NCBI GenBank assembly: GCA_965226285.1
Contig: CBDDCQ010000004.1
Span: 11,967-75,966 of the forward strand
Reading direction: 5' to 3'
DNA length: 64,000 bases
DNA from: CBDDCQ01 sp965226285
GTDB lineage: Bacteria > Bacteroidota > Bacteroidia > Flavobacteriales > Ichthyobacteriaceae
The notes under the pieces were generated by a model that saw nothing but the letters and a program-made list of their open reading frames with translations, did not search any database and had not been told where the DNA came from. This document shows positions 62,357 to 64,000 of the stretch, piece by piece. Made by a program: the position numbers and the translations under genes. Position 1 is the stretch's first letter, and the number at the start of each line of letters is the position of its first letter.

Positions 62357-63493
62357 TCAAGTATCTTTCTTCTTTTTAGCTATGATCATCACTGCATTCA
62401 AATGTTCTTTATAAGTTCTAAATACTTTTCTCATTTTCAAAATCTGTTTTCGCTCTTTAGGGTGCACAAGAATATTAAATGCTATTTTCATAGCCCTAAA
62501 GATGCCTTCATCATCTATCATTCTTTTAGGTTCCAAAAGGCGCATAGAATTTGTCTCTACATTCACTACCTCAAATCCTTTATCTTCCAATAAAATAGAC
62601 CATTCATAAACAGTTAAAGGTCTGGCATTTACTTTGATAGTTTCTGCTAATTTTCTTTGTACCTCATCCTTCTTATTAGGCGATATTTCATTAGGTATAA
62701 GTCCTAATTCGTGAATAGCATATAGCCCCCCAGGTTTTAAAATTCTATATGCCTCACCTATAATATTTGCTTTTTTACGGTCTGTCTGCATCGTTAGCAT
62801 TGCCTCACCATATACCTTATTTACTGATTCTTCTTTTAAATTAGAATTATCTGCACTTCCTAAAATAATCCGTCTATTTTCTCCCTCAATACTTTTTTTT
62901 AAAATACTCGCAGCCTCTTCATTGATCTCTATACCCGTATAAGATTTAGGATGATACTTTAACGTAAGGGAAGCTGTAAATCCTAGCCCTGGAGCAAACT
63001 CCACAATATTATCATCACTATTGATATTTAAGTGTTTTACTAATTTTTGGGTCAATTCTTTTCCTCCAGGACGAAGTACTCTTTTACCCATTTTAGCCAA
63101 AACCCAATGCCCTTGTTTGACATCTTTCACTTGATTACTCACAGAAGGTTTAAAATGATTTACAATATTTTGAACTCTCCCTAATTGGTCTGATTTTGAA
63201 AGGGTCAAACGCACTATACTATCTCTTTTTGCTTTTAAATCATGTAGTACCTTAGCCTCTAAGGTAATTATTTCTCCTTTTTTCAGGTTGTGAACTTCAT
63301 CTGACAACCCAAAGTCTATCTCTCCCTCTAAGATATGAACTATAATAGGATACGGTGCTTTATGCTCTTTCATTATCTGTCCTTTTTTGAGCATAATTCT
63401 TATCTCCTTGGAAAAAGAAGATTCTAATAATATCTTTACTGCTACTCTTTCGTCATTGAAAATAGCATCTTGATTGAATGATGTAACTTGCAT
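62357..63493 (-). CDS. Cupin-SAM methyltransferase fusion protein
   Basis: A 378-residue fusion. Residues 1-105 resemble a small cupin barrel (IRIMLKKGQIMKEHKAPYPI, ILEGEIDFGL, KKGEIITLEAKVLHDLKA), with two histidines (H44, H86 approximately) positioned as possible metal ligands. Residues about 125-375 form a class I SAM methyltransferase: IVEFAPGLGFTASLTLKY (motif I), YTGIEINEEA, and AYRILKPGGLYAIHELG. The cupin may sense or bind a small molecule that controls the methyltransferase. Its substrate is unknown. An 83-bp gap separates it from the upstream membrane-protein gene. Confidence 0.72.
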   Translation of the reverse strand: MQVTSFNQDAIFNDERVAVKILLESSFSKEIRIMLKKGQIMKEHKAPYPIIVHILEGEIDFGLSDEVHNLKKGEIITLEAKVLHDLKAKRDSIVRLTLSKSDQLGRVQNIVNHFKPSVSNQVKDVKQGHWVLAKMGKRVLRPGGKELTQKLVKHLNINSDDNIVEFAPGLGFTASLTLKYHPKSYTGIEINEEAASILKKSIEGENRRIILGSADNSNLKEESVNKVYGEAMLTMQTDRKKANIIGEAYRILKPGGLYAIHELGLIPNEISPNKKDEVQRKLAETIKVNARPLTVYEWSILLEDKGFEVVNVETNSMRLLEPKRMIDDEGIFRAMKIAFNILVHPKERKQILKMRKVFRTYKEHLNAVMIIAKKKKDT

Positions 63494-63576
63494 AATTTTT
63501 ATGATTTTTTATAAATACAATAAACTGTTTCCTTAGAAGAAATTAGTTCCAAATCTTTTTCATTACCGGTTATTAT

Positions 63577-63993
63577 CTATCTCGAATTTAATACTCTATT
63601 ACCCACCCAAAATAGAGATGCTACTTTTATTACTTCCATAATCACATATATTAGATGAGCATTACTTGACGGTACGGTCTTATTTTGAACCATTAATTCT
63701 GCTCTTTCATCTAAAATAGGCAATAAATACACCGTTTGTACTAATACAATAAGTACTGGAACTACTAAAACATATAAGTAAGTTTCATTGAATTTCTCCC
63801 TTATCGAAAAATAACTAAATACTATCGTGAAAATAGCGAATACTATCTCTATTTTATTCAAAGCAAAAAACACCAAACGCCCTATAGCTAGACCTATAGA
63901 TTGAGTAACCCCCTCAGCTCTAAATTTCAACCAAGCTTCCATAAAACTGATAGCACATACAAAGCCTATCCATAGGTAAATAACAGCAATCAT
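63577..63993 (-). CDS. Small four-helix membrane protein of unknown function
   Basis: A 138-residue protein with four hydrophobic segments (about 2-20, 35-64, 70-94 and 112-131). No conserved catalytic residues are evident and I do not recognise the family. The ATG at 63993 lies 8 bp from the window edge, so its promoter is not visible. It precedes the cupin-methyltransferase gene on the same strand, possibly in one operon. Confidence 0.6.
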   Translation of the reverse strand: MIAVIYLWIGFVCAISFMEAWLKFRAEGVTQSIGLAIGRLVFFALNKIEIVFAIFTIVFSYFSIREKFNETYLYVLVVPVLIVLVQTVYLLPILDERAELMVQNKTVPSSNAHLIYVIMEVIKVASLFWVGNRVLNSR

Positions 63994-64000
63994 AATTTTA

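Overview
The window is AT-rich (visibly around 30% GC) chromosomal DNA of a member of the Bacteroidota, probably a Flavobacteriales-type organism. The evidence is lineage-typical families (GldE-like CNNM/CBS protein, DUF4494, FISUMP and PEGA/DUF5683 proteins, a DUF5117-type metalloprotease, LytTR regulator, LptF/G-type permease), signal peptides ending in AQ, several TAnnTTTG -7 promoter boxes and generally weak Shine-Dalgarno sequences. I saw no tRNA, rRNA, CRISPR array or intact transposase.

Layout. 0-10 kb: an acyltransferase, a very short ketosynthase-like protein, two paralogous PEGA-repeat proteins and an LPP20-like protein, then a small membrane protein translationally coupled to GldE. 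9.7-14.6 kb (minus): an operon of a MetX-aspartokinase-homoserine dehydrogenase fusion, isopentenyl-PP isomerase and QueG. 15-20.2 kb: a 1732-residue repeat lipoprotein ending in a FISUMP domain. 20.5-26.9 kb: DUF4494 protein, NAD-dependent DNA ligase, a ThiF/MoeB-rhodanese protein and a secreted zinc metalloprotease.

27-38 kb is a defence island: a single-chain restriction-methylation-specificity enzyme; an AAA ATPase plus a small PD-(D/E)XK-like protein that may be an undescribed two-gene system; a complete ABC-three-component (ABC-3C) operon; and a MjaI-like (predicted CTAG) restriction-modification operon preceded by a frameshifted adenine methyltransferase. Between these modules lie short relics of type I restriction genes: hsdS 3' tails directly upstream and hsdR 5' heads directly downstream of each module. 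I infer that both modules entered as cargo between hsdS and hsdR of type I operons that have since eroded. A perfect 43-bp direct repeat (29329-29371 and 38017-38059) brackets everything after the first enzyme. The DNA just inside the left copy is a decayed copy of sequence near the right end.

38-46.7 kb: pyruvate dehydrogenase E1-alpha and a frameshifted E2, an ABC exporter, an outer-membrane protein, an S41 peptidase lipoprotein, a polysaccharide deacetylase-like protein and YaaA. 47-51.6 kb (minus): orphan LytTR response regulator, atpH-atpA-atpG (no atpB/E/F next to them) and a small envelope protein. 52-54.6 kb: two recently duplicated glycosyltransferase-like genes with duplicated promoters. 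54.8-64 kb (minus): RecD-like helicase, a marC-tgt-lptG-like-eamA run, group III truncated haemoglobin with a decayed lipoprotein gene beside it, a cupin-methyltransferase fusion and a small membrane protein.
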